NCBI GenBank assembly: GCA_910577235.1
Contig: CAJTMX010000011.1
Coordinates: forward strand, 1-64,000
Length of the DNA: 64,000 nucleotides
Reading direction: 5' to 3'
From: an uncultured Acetatifactor sp.
GTDB lineage: Bacteria > Bacillota > Clostridia > Lachnospirales > Lachnospiraceae
This document shows positions 40,478 through 49,755 of this stretch, in pieces (position 1 is the stretch's first letter; every line of letters begins with the position of its first letter). The notes below the pieces were generated by a model. That model searched no databases. It was given only the letters and a program-made list of their open reading frames with translations, and was not told the DNA's origin. The translations under genes were made by a program, and so were the position numbers.

Positions 40478-43400
40478 TTGAAATATTCGTATTACGGGGA
40501 GACAATCCCCTTTGACCGGAGAAAAGAACTGAATGAAAAGGTCCTCAGCCTGATAGCCGATGGCATACCGGAAACCTATGGCATTACCCATGAGGACATC
40601 TACAACGCCTATACGGGCGATGGCGGACTCCACGGGCTGGAGCGGGACGACTATGACAATTACCACCAGTTCAGCGAGGCAAAAAAAGAATTTGAGAACG
40701 GCCAGTTTTTTACGCCGCCCCATCTCTGTGAGTTTGTCACCTCCTGCCTAAAACCGTCCTGCCATGACCTGATTGCAGACCTGACCTGCGGCAAGGGGAA
40801 TTTCTTTAACTTCATGCCAATGGAAACAAATCTCTACGGCTGTGAGCTGGATGCAAAGGCTGTCAGGGTAGCAAGATTCCTTTATCCGGATGCTGCCATT
40901 GAGTGCGGGGATATCCGTAGCTACCAGCCGGAGGTACGGTTTGACTATGTGGTGGGCAACCCGCCCTTCCACCTGAAATGGTGGACGGAGGGCGACAGAG
41001 AAATATCCTCCCAGCTGTACTACTGCCTAAAATCGGCACAGCTCTTAAAGCCGCTGGGCATCCTTGCCCTGATTGTACCCAGATCCTTTCTTGCAGACTC
41101 TTTTACGGACGGCGGGCAGATCAGGGAAATGGAAGGCTGCTTCAGCTTTTTAGGGCAGATTGTGCTCCCGGAGAATGCCTTTGCCCATCTGGGCGTCAGC
41201 AGTTTCCCCACCAAGTTGCAGTTCTGGCAGAAAAAGGGAAACGCCAATCAGGGAAAACCGCAGCCCTATCGGGCGGAACCCGATTTTTCTTTATCTGCGG
41301 ACTCTGACTTTCAAAAAGTGGCACAGTATACCCATGAAAAATATATCGCATTTGCCAAATCCGCATTAGAGAACAACCAACACAGCATACTTCTGGAACT
41401 GGCAAAGTCCCAAAGCGTATCCAAAGAATTTCAATATCAGACTCGGAAACTTCTGTACCATATCAAAGTGCATCCGGCGACCACTGCCCTTTATGCCAAG
41501 TGCAGTGAATACCTGTATCGTTTTTACACGCAGAAACAGCCGGATGGCATGAGCTATGAACAGTGGTGTTCGTCAAAGATTACAGAAAAAAAGGTGCTTG
41601 CCTATCTGCAGCGGGCATTGAAAAAGCAGAATGCAACACCGGAAGAGGACAGAATCGCCCTTATCAAGCGGGACGGTGAATTTGCCTACAAAGGCTACAG
41701 CGCTGCCGCAAGACGCCGCATCACGGAGTCAATGTGCATCCCGGTCCCTATCCATCAGGCGGTACTTAACAACACCCCGGAAAAATATCCCGGCTATGAA
41801 CGTCTTCTCCGCAGGAAACATTCGGAGTATGAAACCCAGAACCAGCCATTTGCGGAAATGGACGAAGACCCGCAGATTGCGGAGTGGCTGTCGGAATTCT
41901 GCCTGTGGGACCCCTCCCGCATGGAGATGATCCGTTTCAGCGAAGTACAACTGCATGACATCAACCTCACCCTGCAGAAACGCTATGCGCTGCTGCAATG
42001 GGAGCAGGGCAGCGGCAAAACACTTGCTGGAATCGCAACCGGACTGTACCGGATGCAGAACCAGAATGTACACAGTACCTGGGTAGTGTCTTCCGCAATC
42101 TCCATCCGCAACAATTGGAATGTGGTGCTGCCACTCTATGACATCCCCTGCATTTTTATAAAACGCCCTACAGACCTGCAGCGTATACGGCAGGGGGATT
42201 TTGTCCTGCTCACTTTAAACACGGTCAGCGCCCACAAAAAGCAGCTAAGGAAATACCTGAAACGCCTCGGGCGGAACATCCAGCTGATACTGGACGAGAG
42301 CGACGAGATCTCCAACCCGAACAGCGCCCGCTGTCAGGCGGTACTCTCCTGTTTCCGCCGCTGCCGGATGAAACTGCTCACCACGGGCACCAGTACAAGA
42401 AACAACATCTCAGAGTTTGTGCCACAGCTGGAGCTGCTCTACAACAATTCCATCAATATGATCTCATGGAACCAGTACATCTACCGCCACAGCCGGGATG
42501 CTGAGACAGATGACGAGCCGGGCTGCGAAGTCAATCCTTACTTCGGGGAACCCATCCCCGCTTACAAGAAAGGATACTCCCTGTTCGCTGCCTCCCACCT
42601 GCCGGAAAAAGTTACGGTGTTTGGTCTGGAGAAACGGACACAGGACATCTACAATGCGGATATTTTAAGTGACATTTTAGGGAAGACCGTTATCACAAGA
42701 ACTTTCGAGGAGGTGGCAGCCAAGGACATTAAGCGGATACATCAGGTTCTGCTCCAGTTCCCAGAGGAAGAAAGGGAAGTCTACAGGAAAGCCATGAACG
42801 AGTTCAATCAGATGCGGGATAACTACTTTGCCTCCACAGGCAATTCCAGGAAAGACTCCATGATGCGCCTCATCCAGCAGATCGTACTGCTGCTGCGGAT
42901 CAGCGCGGCGCCGGACACGGTAAAAGAATATACGGGCGATACTCCGGCTAAAGTGATGACTGCCGTGGAAATGGTTTCCGAATGGCCGGATGAAATTATC
43001 GCCATTGGGGTACGCCACAAGGCAGTCCTTGCATCTTATGAGAAAGCCCTGCGGGAATACCTCCCGGAACGCCCTTTGTTTGTCGTCACCGGCGAGAGCA
43101 CCAGCTTTGCCAAACGGCGGGCACTGCACCAGACATTGAAAGACAGCGGGAATGGAATACTTCTCTGCACCCAGCAGAGCCTTCCCTCCAGCGTCAACTT
43201 TGAATATGTCAACAAGGTCATCATCCCGGAACTCCATTACAACAATTCCGGCATGAGCCAGTTTTACTTCCGGTTCATCCGCTACACCTCAACGGAATAC
43301 AAGGATATTTATTTCCTTACCTACGCGGGCAGCATTGAGTCCAACCTGATGCAGATGGTGCTTGCAAAGGAAAAGCTGAACCTGTTCATGAAGGGGCAGG

Positions 43401-43528
43401 ATGTAGACCTGGATGAAGTTTACGAGCGGTTTAACATTGATTATGACCTGCTCTCCCTGCTGATGGTGCAGGAAAAAGACAAAGAAGGCAGGCTCCACAT
43501 CCGCTGGGGTGAACAGAAAATAGCATGA
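40478..43528 (+). CDS. Fused adenine-N6 DNA methyltransferase and SF2 helicase
   Basis: A 1016-residue protein starting at TTG 40478 with TAGGAGGTGATT. N-terminal domain: class I methyltransferase with motif I ADLTCGKGNF near residue 105 and catalytic NPPF near 166, as in N6-adenine methyltransferases. C-terminal domain: SNF2/SF2-like helicase with Walker A GSGKT near 511, the DESDE box near 604, TTGTSTRNN near 645 and a second RecA-like part to ~930. No nuclease motif is seen. The fusion recalls phage DarB-type or DISARM/BREX-type pieces. The absence of a nuclease suggests protection of the element (anti-restriction) or replication control. Confidence 0.82.
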   Translation: MKYSYYGETIPFDRRKELNEKVLSLIADGIPETYGITHEDIYNAYTGDGGLHGLERDDYDNYHQFSEAKKEFENGQFFTPPHLCEFVTSCLKPSCHDLIADLTCGKGNFFNFMPMETNLYGCELDAKAVRVARFLYPDAAIECGDIRSYQPEVRFDYVVGNPPFHLKWWTEGDREISSQLYYCLKSAQLLKPLGILALIVPRSFLADSFTDGGQIREMEGCFSFLGQIVLPENAFAHLGVSSFPTKLQFWQKKGNANQGKPQPYRAEPDFSLSADSDFQKVAQYTHEKYIAFAKSALENNQHSILLELAKSQSVSKEFQYQTRKLLYHIKVHPATTALYAKCSEYLYRFYTQKQPDGMSYEQWCSSKITEKKVLAYLQRALKKQNATPEEDRIALIKRDGEFAYKGYSAAARRRITESMCIPVPIHQAVLNNTPEKYPGYERLLRRKHSEYETQNQPFAEMDEDPQIAEWLSEFCLWDPSRMEMIRFSEVQLHDINLTLQKRYALLQWEQGSGKTLAGIATGLYRMQNQNVHSTWVVSSAISIRNNWNVVLPLYDIPCIFIKRPTDLQRIRQGDFVLLTLNTVSAHKKQLRKYLKRLGRNIQLILDESDEISNPNSARCQAVLSCFRRCRMKLLTTGTSTRNNISEFVPQLELLYNNSINMISWNQYIYRHSRDAETDDEPGCEVNPYFGEPIPAYKKGYSLFAASHLPEKVTVFGLEKRTQDIYNADILSDILGKTVITRTFEEVAAKDIKRIHQVLLQFPEEEREVYRKAMNEFNQMRDNYFASTGNSRKDSMMRLIQQIVLLLRISAAPDTVKEYTGDTPAKVMTAVEMVSEWPDEIIAIGVRHKAVLASYEKALREYLPERPLFVVTGESTSFAKRRALHQTLKDSGNGILLCTQQSLPSSVNFEYVNKVIIPELHYNNSGMSQFYFRFIRYTSTEYKDIYFLTYAGSIESNLMQMVLAKEKLNLFMKGQDVDLDEVYERFNIDYDLLSLLMVQEKDKEGRLHIRWGEQKIA

Positions 43529-43557
43529 AAACCATAATTTTCGAAAGGAGAATATCT

Positions 43558-44037
43558 ATGTACCATCCTATCTTACAAGTATACACAGAACCGCACAGTA
43601 AAAAGGAATGGGCAACGGAGGATGACCTGATAAACCTCTCCAACCTGATTCCCATTGCCAGCCATGTAAAAGCCATATACAACCGTGATTCCTTTATGCG
43701 GCAGTTTGAACAGTGGTTCATGAAGCACCATATGGGTACCTTTTCCCATGATAGTTTTATCCTTGCCCCGGATGCCCGCAGAAACTACTTTGCTGGACGC
43801 TTTCCGGAATTCAGGAACAATCTGAAGGCTTTGGATGCAGTGACAGAATCCCTGTATATCAGTGATTATAATTATATGGACAATCTGCTCTCGGAGCTGG
43901 TTTCCAGTTTTTCCGACCACCGCAGCTGCTATGTCATGGAGTCGGATAATCCCCCGGTTCCTTTTGACAGGTTCATCAGAACGGCAACACCCGGTATGCC
44001 CTATCATATCGGCGCAGTTTTAGAATACCATGGTTAG
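43558..44037 (+). CDS. Small protein downstream of the methyltransferase-helicase
   Basis: A 159-residue soluble protein; ATG 43558 follows AAAGGAG. A mixed helical/beta protein (ASHVKAIYNRDSFMRQFEQWFMKHH) with no motif that I recognise. It is in a row with the methyltransferase-helicase and the next two genes, so probably part of the same operon. Confidence 0.5.
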   Translation: MYHPILQVYTEPHSKKEWATEDDLINLSNLIPIASHVKAIYNRDSFMRQFEQWFMKHHMGTFSHDSFILAPDARRNYFAGRFPEFRNNLKALDAVTESLYISDYNYMDNLLSELVSSFSDHRSCYVMESDNPPVPFDRFIRTATPGMPYHIGAVLEYHG

Positions 44038-44046
44038 GAGGTGCCT

Positions 44047-44586
44047 ATGGAAACAAATGATTTACGCAATATCCTTATGACCCATCTTGATACGCTCCGC
44101 CGCAATCTGACGGCAGTTTCAAGGGAGGAATTAAGGACCCGCTACCGCAAGCCCTATTATGCCCTGCTGCATGATATCTCTGCTGCCGCCTCTGCCTATG
44201 TAAAAGAGATTGCCCTGGCAGACCTGCGCATCCGAAAAGAATATCTGCAGGAAGCTGTGCCTGTCATAAACAATGCAATACAGGCATCAGGATTACTAAA
44301 GCAGATCTCAGAGTCAGCTTACCGCAGGCAGGACATTCAAGAGATCGAGCAGCTTGCCCTTACACTGAAAAAGCAGATAGAGGATGCTTTAATTCCCTTT
44401 TATGAAAAGCACATGGGGCTGTATCTGTCAGATAAATGCTTTAGCGCCACCCCACAGGCGCCGCTGCTTTATAACCATGTAAACGGCTGTGTCATGCAGG
44501 ACGGGAAGTGGATTCCCCTGGAGACAGGACGGAACTATTCTTTTGTCACCCTGCACATCAAAGAACGCAGCCAGACCGTTGCATAA
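44047..44586 (+). CDS. Helical protein, unknown function
   Basis: A 179-residue, mostly helical protein (ISEAVxxL-like pattern, KQISESAYRRQDIQEIEQLAL). ATG 44047 follows AGGAGG. Only 9 bases separate it from the previous gene. No family recognised. Confidence 0.5.
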   Translation: METNDLRNILMTHLDTLRRNLTAVSREELRTRYRKPYYALLHDISAAASAYVKEIALADLRIRKEYLQEAVPVINNAIQASGLLKQISESAYRRQDIQEIEQLALTLKKQIEDALIPFYEKHMGLYLSDKCFSATPQAPLLYNHVNGCVMQDGKWIPLETGRNYSFVTLHIKERSQTVA

Positions 44587-44602
44587 TCAGGAGGATACCT
44601 AT

Positions 44603-44965
44603 ATGAAGATATTTGATTTTGAGACAAATGGCAATACCTACAAGATGAAACTGGATGTCAGGACTTATTCCAACGGCAACCTTGCCCTCGCAATGCACAT
44701 TGATACAGAGGATGGCTGGGAACCCTGGAATATCCTTACCGTAAATCTTGGCTTTCCTCTGGAAAAAGATATTGCCTATATTGACACGAACAACAATGGC
44801 GAATCCATCCTCGCATGGATCATCCGCAACAAGCTGGCTGTTCCCACAGGGAAAACCGGCAGAAGCGGTTACTGTGTATACCCACAGTATAAGTTCCGCG
44901 AGGCAGCCTTACGCGAAATTGATACGGACGGCTATGAAAAATATCTGGCGGATCTTGCTGCTTAG
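44603..44965 (+). CDS. DUF4313-like protein
   Basis: A 120-residue protein; ATG 44603 follows AGGAGG. Segments such as LALAMHIDTEDGWEPWNILTVNLG and AYIDTNNNGESILAWI resemble DUF4313 proteins found in Firmicutes and Bacteroides elements. Function unknown. It closes the plus-strand arm of the element. Confidence 0.65.
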   Translation: MKIFDFETNGNTYKMKLDVRTYSNGNLALAMHIDTEDGWEPWNILTVNLGFPLEKDIAYIDTNNNGESILAWIIRNKLAVPTGKTGRSGYCVYPQYKFREAALREIDTDGYEKYLADLAA

Positions 44966-44987
44966 AAGAATTGCTTTAGTGAAAAAA

Positions 44988-45020
44988 GAAAAGCGCTGGC
45001 ACACAACCCCAGCGCTTTTC
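44988..45020. terminator. Bidirectional terminator between the two arms
   Basis: GAAAAGCGCTGG (44988-44999) pairs with CCAGCGCTTTTC (45009-45020), with A and T runs on the two sides. It serves the plus-strand DUF4313-like gene and the minus-strand sigma pair. Confidence 0.8.
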
Positions 45021-45026
45021 TGCTTT

Positions 45027-45209
45027 TTAGAAACGAAACATCCTGATACTCTTGATGAGCGTGATACAAAGCTCCTGATACAAGTCTTCATCAAACCTGC
45101 CTCCAATGATTGCCCCCTTTATCAAAAGAGGCTTGTACATCTCCAAAAGGGCAATGACTGCCGATTCTTCTCCCACCTTTGCCTGTAATAATATTTCCTT
45201 AAAATTCAC
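45027..45209 (-). CDS. Short sigma region 2-like protein (Tn916-type helix-turn-helix)
   Basis: A 60-residue protein with GTG start 45209, whose start overlaps the stop of the upstream sigma gene by GTGA. The sequence ESAVIALLEMYKPLLIK...FDEDLYQELCITLIKSI resembles the helix-turn-helix proteins that accompany sigma factors in Tn916-family elements. It may supply the region 2 part to the split factor encoded next to it. Confidence 0.75.
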   Translation of the reverse strand: MNFKEILLQAKVGEESAVIALLEMYKPLLIKGAIIGGRFDEDLYQELCITLIKSIRMFRF

Positions 45210-45616
45210 TTACTCATCTCCTTTATTTTCTTTTTGATCTTCTGGATCGTCCGGTAATAAATTGCTGCCACACCCTTATATCCCAGCCCCATTTCCTCTG
45301 CCAGCGATTCAAAGCTCCTCTCGTCCAATACCCTTGCAAAAAAGATATGACGCTCCCGATCATTAACCTCTTTCAGCGCATGAATCAGGGCACTGTCCTC
45401 CAACTGCATAGACAAAGGCAGCTCAGACAGCATATCTTTTTCTACATCCTCTTTTTGGCTGTCTTCGATTACTTCTGTTACAAACTCTGTCTGCTGTTGC
45501 CTGCTTATCTGTTGTATGTATTCACCCCGACGGTGTTGGACTGCTGTTGCCAGGTACGCCGTAAATTGGTTCTGGAGAATCTCTGTTTCGCTCTTCCCAT
45601 TATTTTTCTGCCACAT
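45206..45616 (-). CDS. Sigma-70 family factor (Tn916-type, region 4)
   Basis: A 136-residue protein with a C-terminal region 4 (ALKEVNDRERHIFFARVLDERSFESLAEEMGLGYKGVAAIYYRTIQKIKKKI) typical of the small sigma factors of Tn916-like transposons. AGGAGG precedes the ATG. An 11-bp perfect inverted repeat lies right upstream at 45633-45658. Together with the 60-residue partner it may control an element module, perhaps the one into which it was originally inserted. Confidence 0.82.
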   Translation of the reverse strand: MWQKNNGKSETEILQNQFTAYLATAVQHRRGEYIQQISRQQQTEFVTEVIEDSQKEDVEKDMLSELPLSMQLEDSALIHALKEVNDRERHIFFARVLDERSFESLAEEMGLGYKGVAAIYYRTIQKIKKKIKEMSK

Positions 45617-45632
45617 GGCTTTTCCTCCTTTA

Positions 45633-45658
45633 TTTCAGATTTTTTTGAAAATCTGAAA
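45633..45658 (-). promoter_or_regulatory. Perfect inverted repeat upstream of the sigma gene
   Basis: TTTCAGATTTT (45633-45643) and AAAATCTGAAA (45648-45658) with a 4-base loop. It abuts the ribosome-binding site of the sigma gene. It can be an operator or an mRNA hairpin that hides the translation start. Confidence 0.5.
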
Positions 45659-45729
45659 CCGGAGGTGAACGAGCGCAGGGTAGACAGTGTAACCTTACAT
45701 AGCTTTTTATCGTATAAGAAAAAGAACCA

Positions 45730-45933
45730 TTATCCATATACCGGATAACCGTCCTTTCTTTGAATACTTCCACTTCTCTCTAAACAGCATCGTACCACCC
45801 TACCATACGGAGGCAGTCTTGTCATGTGAAAGTCTATGCTTTTTTTACGAAATTTCCCTGCCGCTGCCCGGCCTACGACTATTCCCCAATGTCTGCCATG
45901 CATCCTTCCCCATAGCACACTAAAAACACTCAA
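45730..45933 (-). other. Gap 45659-46060 with a possible 67-residue reading frame
   Basis: The 400-base gap between the sigma gene and the ABC operon holds no convincing gene. A 67-residue minus-strand frame (TTG start) ends ...RKDGYPVYG, Arg-rich, with no ribosome-binding site that I could support. It could be a relic of the module boundary. Confidence 0.3.
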
Positions 45934-46060
45934 ACAAGCCCCTGATGAACCATGTTTCTCATTGTGCTATCTTTTTCGCAAAAAGGCTCGCTTTCTGTAA
46001 AATTGGTGCGAATTATTTTTTCCTTTCAAGGCTGATGCGGAGCCTCACGATCCGTAAACG

Positions 46061-46087
46061 AAAAAAAGGGCTGACGCCAGCCCCTTT
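46061..46087 (-). terminator. Terminator of the YcaO-ABC operon
   Basis: GGGCTG (46068-46073) pairs with CAGCCC (46078-46083). On the minus strand a run of seven Ts follows. Confidence 0.75.
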
Positions 46088-46107
46088 GATACGGCATTTT
46101 CAGGAAT

Positions 46108-47931
46108 CTAGGTTGTAACATAGTACTGTGCCTGGGCGTTCCACATCTGTGAATATCGCCCGTCGCTCTTCAAAAGCTGTTCATGTGTACTCTGCTCGAT
46201 CACCTGCCCGTTATCCATGACAATGATCGTGTCGCAGAACTTACAGGATGTCAGCCGATGAGATATGTATATAACTCCCCGGGAACCGATCAGTTCCGCA
46301 AGTCTTGTGTAGACGTCGAATTCTGCCTGAGGATCCAGCGCAGCTGTTGGCTCATCCAGGATCACCAACGATGCATCCTTATAAATTGCACGCGCAATGG
46401 CGATCTTCTGTGCTTCCCCTCCTGATATATCTACGCCGTCTTTTTCATATTCCCTGTAAAGAACCGTATCCAATCCATTTTCCAGAGATTTCATCCATTC
46501 TCCCATTCCTGCTCGATTTAAAGCATCCTCTGCGCGCTCTGGGTCAAAGGTATCGGAGGAAGCGACCACACTGCCTAACAAAAAGGAAAACAGTGAAAAA
46601 TCCTGAAATACAACGGCAAGAAGATTCCGATAGGTGTCTTCGTCAAAATCCCATATATCCACACCATCCAAAAGAATGCTTCCATGATCCGGCCGATACA
46701 GACGGCATAAAAGTTTGATCAAAGTTGTTTTACCACTACCGTTAAGACCGACAATTGCGGTTTTATGTCTGGCATCAATTTTGACATTCAGCCCGTCTAT
46801 CGCCGGCTGATCCGTACCGGGATAGGTAAAGGAGACATTTCTGAATTCGATTTCCTTCATGCTTTTCGGTTTGACCATGCCTTCTCGAGTCTTTGGCGTC
46901 TCAATCTCAATATAATCCAGGGTACTGGCCAGTCTGTCCATATCCACCTGAAGTTCAGCCCTTGTCTGCAGAAGCGAGGAAAGACCGGTTGATAACTGAA
47001 ACAGAGCCTGCGCATACTGTACGACATATCCGATAGCAATCTGTCCCACGTAGGCACAGAACGCGGCCATCAGATAAGATAAGCCGATTAGCAGGCTGTT
47101 CGATCCACCCTTGATCATTCCACCTGCAAAATTGATCCCAGACAGTCTCAGCGCGTGCTCATGTACCTTCTCATTTTCTTCCTTTACACTCGGTTCAATG
47201 AGGGAAGAGGCTCCATAGATTAGGATATCCTTGATGCCACGGTAACTGATTGCCTGGCTCCCCTCCGTCATACTTTGGAAACGACTCCTGCTCTCTGTCT
47301 GCGTCATTCTGCCCATTTCATCAGATTCGCGTTTGCTGTAGTATCTGTCAAAGAAAAGAGCGCTTGCCACGGAAAGTATCAGCATTATGAGGATTGTTCC
47401 GAAAAGATATCCGTTTTTATCTGCGATTGACCGGACCAACAGCGGAACAAGAATTATGACAGAGACAACAATACCTGTTATCTGTTGAACGATCTGCTGT
47501 ACCTTGGCTGTTACACCGAAAAAGCCACTGCCCCAGCTGCGATCGGTCTTGATCCTGCTTTGCATCTGTCGCGTTTTTTCGCTGTCCATCTGCGAATACT
47601 CCATCGTCATGGTCGTGCGTGCAATCAGCGTTTCAAAGCTGTATGAGATGTTCTGGCTCATGACATTTACGGTTTTCTCCATCCATGATCTCAATACATT
47701 GACGATCATCGTAACCAGAGCGCCTGCCAGTGCAAAAAGCATCACTGTTTTAAAATCCCTCTGAATAACGATCCTGTTGATCACCTGTGCCATGACAAGC
47801 ACGGGAAGATAGCCTGCTAGGGTCTGCAGGATCCCATTTGCCGTGATATACGGGAAAAACCGGGAATCCATACGACGGAGCAATGCAAAAGATCTGCGGA
47901 CAGTGCTGTCGGATTTATGCTTCATTTGCAT
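46108..47931 (-). CDS. ABC exporter half-transporter, second of the YcaO-linked pair
   Basis: A 607-residue permease-ATPase with an N-terminal membrane domain (~residues 20-320) and NBD: Walker A GLNGSGKTT, signature ISGGEAQ, Walker B VILDEPTAALD and switch His in ISHRLT. It overlaps the upstream exporter gene by 17 bases. Two in-frame ATGs (47931 and 47925) lie near AGGAGG; 47925 is better spaced. With its partner it should form a heterodimeric exporter. Linkage to a YcaO gene suggests export of a modified peptide; that is inference, because the YcaO is truncated. Confidence 0.87.
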   Translation of the reverse strand: MQMKHKSDSTVRRSFALLRRMDSRFFPYITANGILQTLAGYLPVLVMAQVINRIVIQRDFKTVMLFALAGALVTMIVNVLRSWMEKTVNVMSQNISYSFETLIARTTMTMEYSQMDSEKTRQMQSRIKTDRSWGSGFFGVTAKVQQIVQQITGIVVSVIILVPLLVRSIADKNGYLFGTILIMLILSVASALFFDRYYSKRESDEMGRMTQTESRSRFQSMTEGSQAISYRGIKDILIYGASSLIEPSVKEENEKVHEHALRLSGINFAGGMIKGGSNSLLIGLSYLMAAFCAYVGQIAIGYVVQYAQALFQLSTGLSSLLQTRAELQVDMDRLASTLDYIEIETPKTREGMVKPKSMKEIEFRNVSFTYPGTDQPAIDGLNVKIDARHKTAIVGLNGSGKTTLIKLLCRLYRPDHGSILLDGVDIWDFDEDTYRNLLAVVFQDFSLFSFLLGSVVASSDTFDPERAEDALNRAGMGEWMKSLENGLDTVLYREYEKDGVDISGGEAQKIAIARAIYKDASLVILDEPTAALDPQAEFDVYTRLAELIGSRGVIYISHRLTSCKFCDTIIVMDNGQVIEQSTHEQLLKSDGRYSQMWNAQAQYYVTT

Positions 47932-49717
47932 CTACCTCCTGATAATATCTGCTTTGTATCTCGAAAAGATGTGCATATTTGCCATGACGCCGAAGCAGTT
48001 CTTCGTGGGTCCCATCCTCTTCAATATGCCCATTGTCCAGCAAAATAATCCGATCAAGGAAACGGGTACTTGCCAGTCTGTGAGAAATGTAAATACAGGT
48101 TCTTATCCCGCACAGGGCATGGAAGAATGAATAGGTTTCACTTTCCGCCAAAGCGTCCAGAGCTGCTGTAGGTTCATCCAATATCCACAGCGCTGCGCCG
48201 GATCGATACAGCATTCTTGCCATCATCAGTTTTTGTTGCTGACCGCCGGAAAGCTCAATCCCATTTTCATCCACGGCCCTTGTCATCTGTGTATTCAGAC
48301 CGGAAGAACACTTCTCAACCGTTTCATAAAGTCCAACACGTTTAAGACAGTCTTCCACCCTCCCGATATCAGTCTTTTCAATTGGTTTCATGGAGATATT
48401 CTCCGCTATGCTGTACGGAAGAATGAGACTGTCCTGGAAAACCGCCCCAATCTGATCCGCCCTCTGCTCAAATGTCATCTGCTCTGCAGGTCTTCCGTTT
48501 ATTAGAATCTGCCCGGACTGAGGGGAATATAGTCCGCAAAGAAGCTTTACCAGGGTTGTTTTCCCGGCTCCGTTTACTCCCACCAAAGCAAGTTTTTCTC
48601 CTGCCGAAATCTTCAGGTTGATATGGTCCAGTATATTATGTGCACCGTCATAAGAAAAGCAAACATCCCGAAGTTCTACAGTTACATTGGGAACAGATGC
48701 CTGCATGGTCTCTTCACCGGTTCGTTCCGTTTCCTCCGTGGCGCTGAAATAGGAACTGACTGCAGCAATCCCCGTACATCCCAGACAGAGTGTGCCGTAG
48801 CTTTGTATGAAGTTGGTTACAAACCCTGTCAGCTGTCCGATGACGCCGAAATACAGCACAAATTCGCTGATCGTTATGTGGTTGTTACATACCTCATAAA
48901 CAAGATATCCATAAGCAACCGCATCTCTCATAAAGGAAGTGACGGCAGAAAAAACATTATTGCCCAGAATCCTCTGCTGAAACTCATTGTTGATCTCCCG
49001 AAGTTTCCCCAGGCTTTTATCCATAACCGTACAAAGCCAATCACTCATTCTGTACAGGCGGATATCTTTCCCGATTTTCGTATTCTGAAAAGCATTGATC
49101 AGATAAAAATACTTTCTCATCTCAGCTGCCTGTTCATCCTGCCGCTTCTCATTGGCTTTCTGCGTGCGTTTGAGTGTAAAATAACTCAGAGCCGACAGTG
49201 CTGCCATCACAAGGATCAAAAGCGGGCTCAGACGGCTCAGCATTCCTGCATAGATTACGAAACTGGCGACGCAGATGATTAGGTTCATCACCCCTTCAAG
49301 CAATAACCTGACATCCGCTCCCCACAAACAAACCTGGCGAGCTTTCTCATATGCTTTTTGACCGACATCGCTTTCCGTATATTCATATTTTGCATCCAAT
49401 CTTCTTAAGAACAGGCGGTAAAGCAGATTCCGTCCCATGTACAGCTGTCGCATTCCTCTTCCGCCTTGCACTCCCGAACAAGCACAGGAAACAACAACAT
49501 ACGCAACCGTGATCAGTATGACACCGGTCCACTGCGGTGAATCCGCATCGCTCCCGACAACCGCCACAGCATAGGAAGGAATATATACCATCAATACAGA
49601 AGATGCGAGCGTAAGCAGCACGCAAAGCACTACCATGACCAGGAGCACCGGCTCTTCTCTCAGGATATTCGAAAAAAGGAACTTCATTCCCTTTCGCACT
49701 GTGTGATGCTTCACCAT
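47915..49717 (-). CDS. ABC exporter half-transporter, first of the YcaO-linked pair
   Basis: A 600-residue permease-ATPase with Walker A GVNGAGKTT, signature LSGGQQQ, Walker B WILDEPTAALD and switch His in ISHRLA. Hydrophobic segments lie in about residues 22-310. It begins 38 bases after the YcaO-like gene and is therefore probably part of the same operon. No peptidase C39 domain is fused at its N-terminus, so any leader removal would need another enzyme. Confidence 0.86.
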   Translation of the reverse strand: MVKHHTVRKGMKFLFSNILREEPVLLVMVVLCVLLTLASSVLMVYIPSYAVAVVGSDADSPQWTGVILITVAYVVVSCACSGVQGGRGMRQLYMGRNLLYRLFLRRLDAKYEYTESDVGQKAYEKARQVCLWGADVRLLLEGVMNLIICVASFVIYAGMLSRLSPLLILVMAALSALSYFTLKRTQKANEKRQDEQAAEMRKYFYLINAFQNTKIGKDIRLYRMSDWLCTVMDKSLGKLREINNEFQQRILGNNVFSAVTSFMRDAVAYGYLVYEVCNNHITISEFVLYFGVIGQLTGFVTNFIQSYGTLCLGCTGIAAVSSYFSATEETERTGEETMQASVPNVTVELRDVCFSYDGAHNILDHINLKISAGEKLALVGVNGAGKTTLVKLLCGLYSPQSGQILINGRPAEQMTFEQRADQIGAVFQDSLILPYSIAENISMKPIEKTDIGRVEDCLKRVGLYETVEKCSSGLNTQMTRAVDENGIELSGGQQQKLMMARMLYRSGAALWILDEPTAALDALAESETYSFFHALCGIRTCIYISHRLASTRFLDRIILLDNGHIEEDGTHEELLRRHGKYAHLFEIQSRYYQEVDANEA

Positions 49718-49755
49718 ACTACCTCTCTTTCAATAAATGTTCTCCCTATGCCCTG

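Noticed and set aside
40478..43528. Type I or IIG restriction enzyme
   Set aside because: No nuclease motif and no specificity subunit were seen; a methyltransferase-helicase alone does not make a restriction enzyme.
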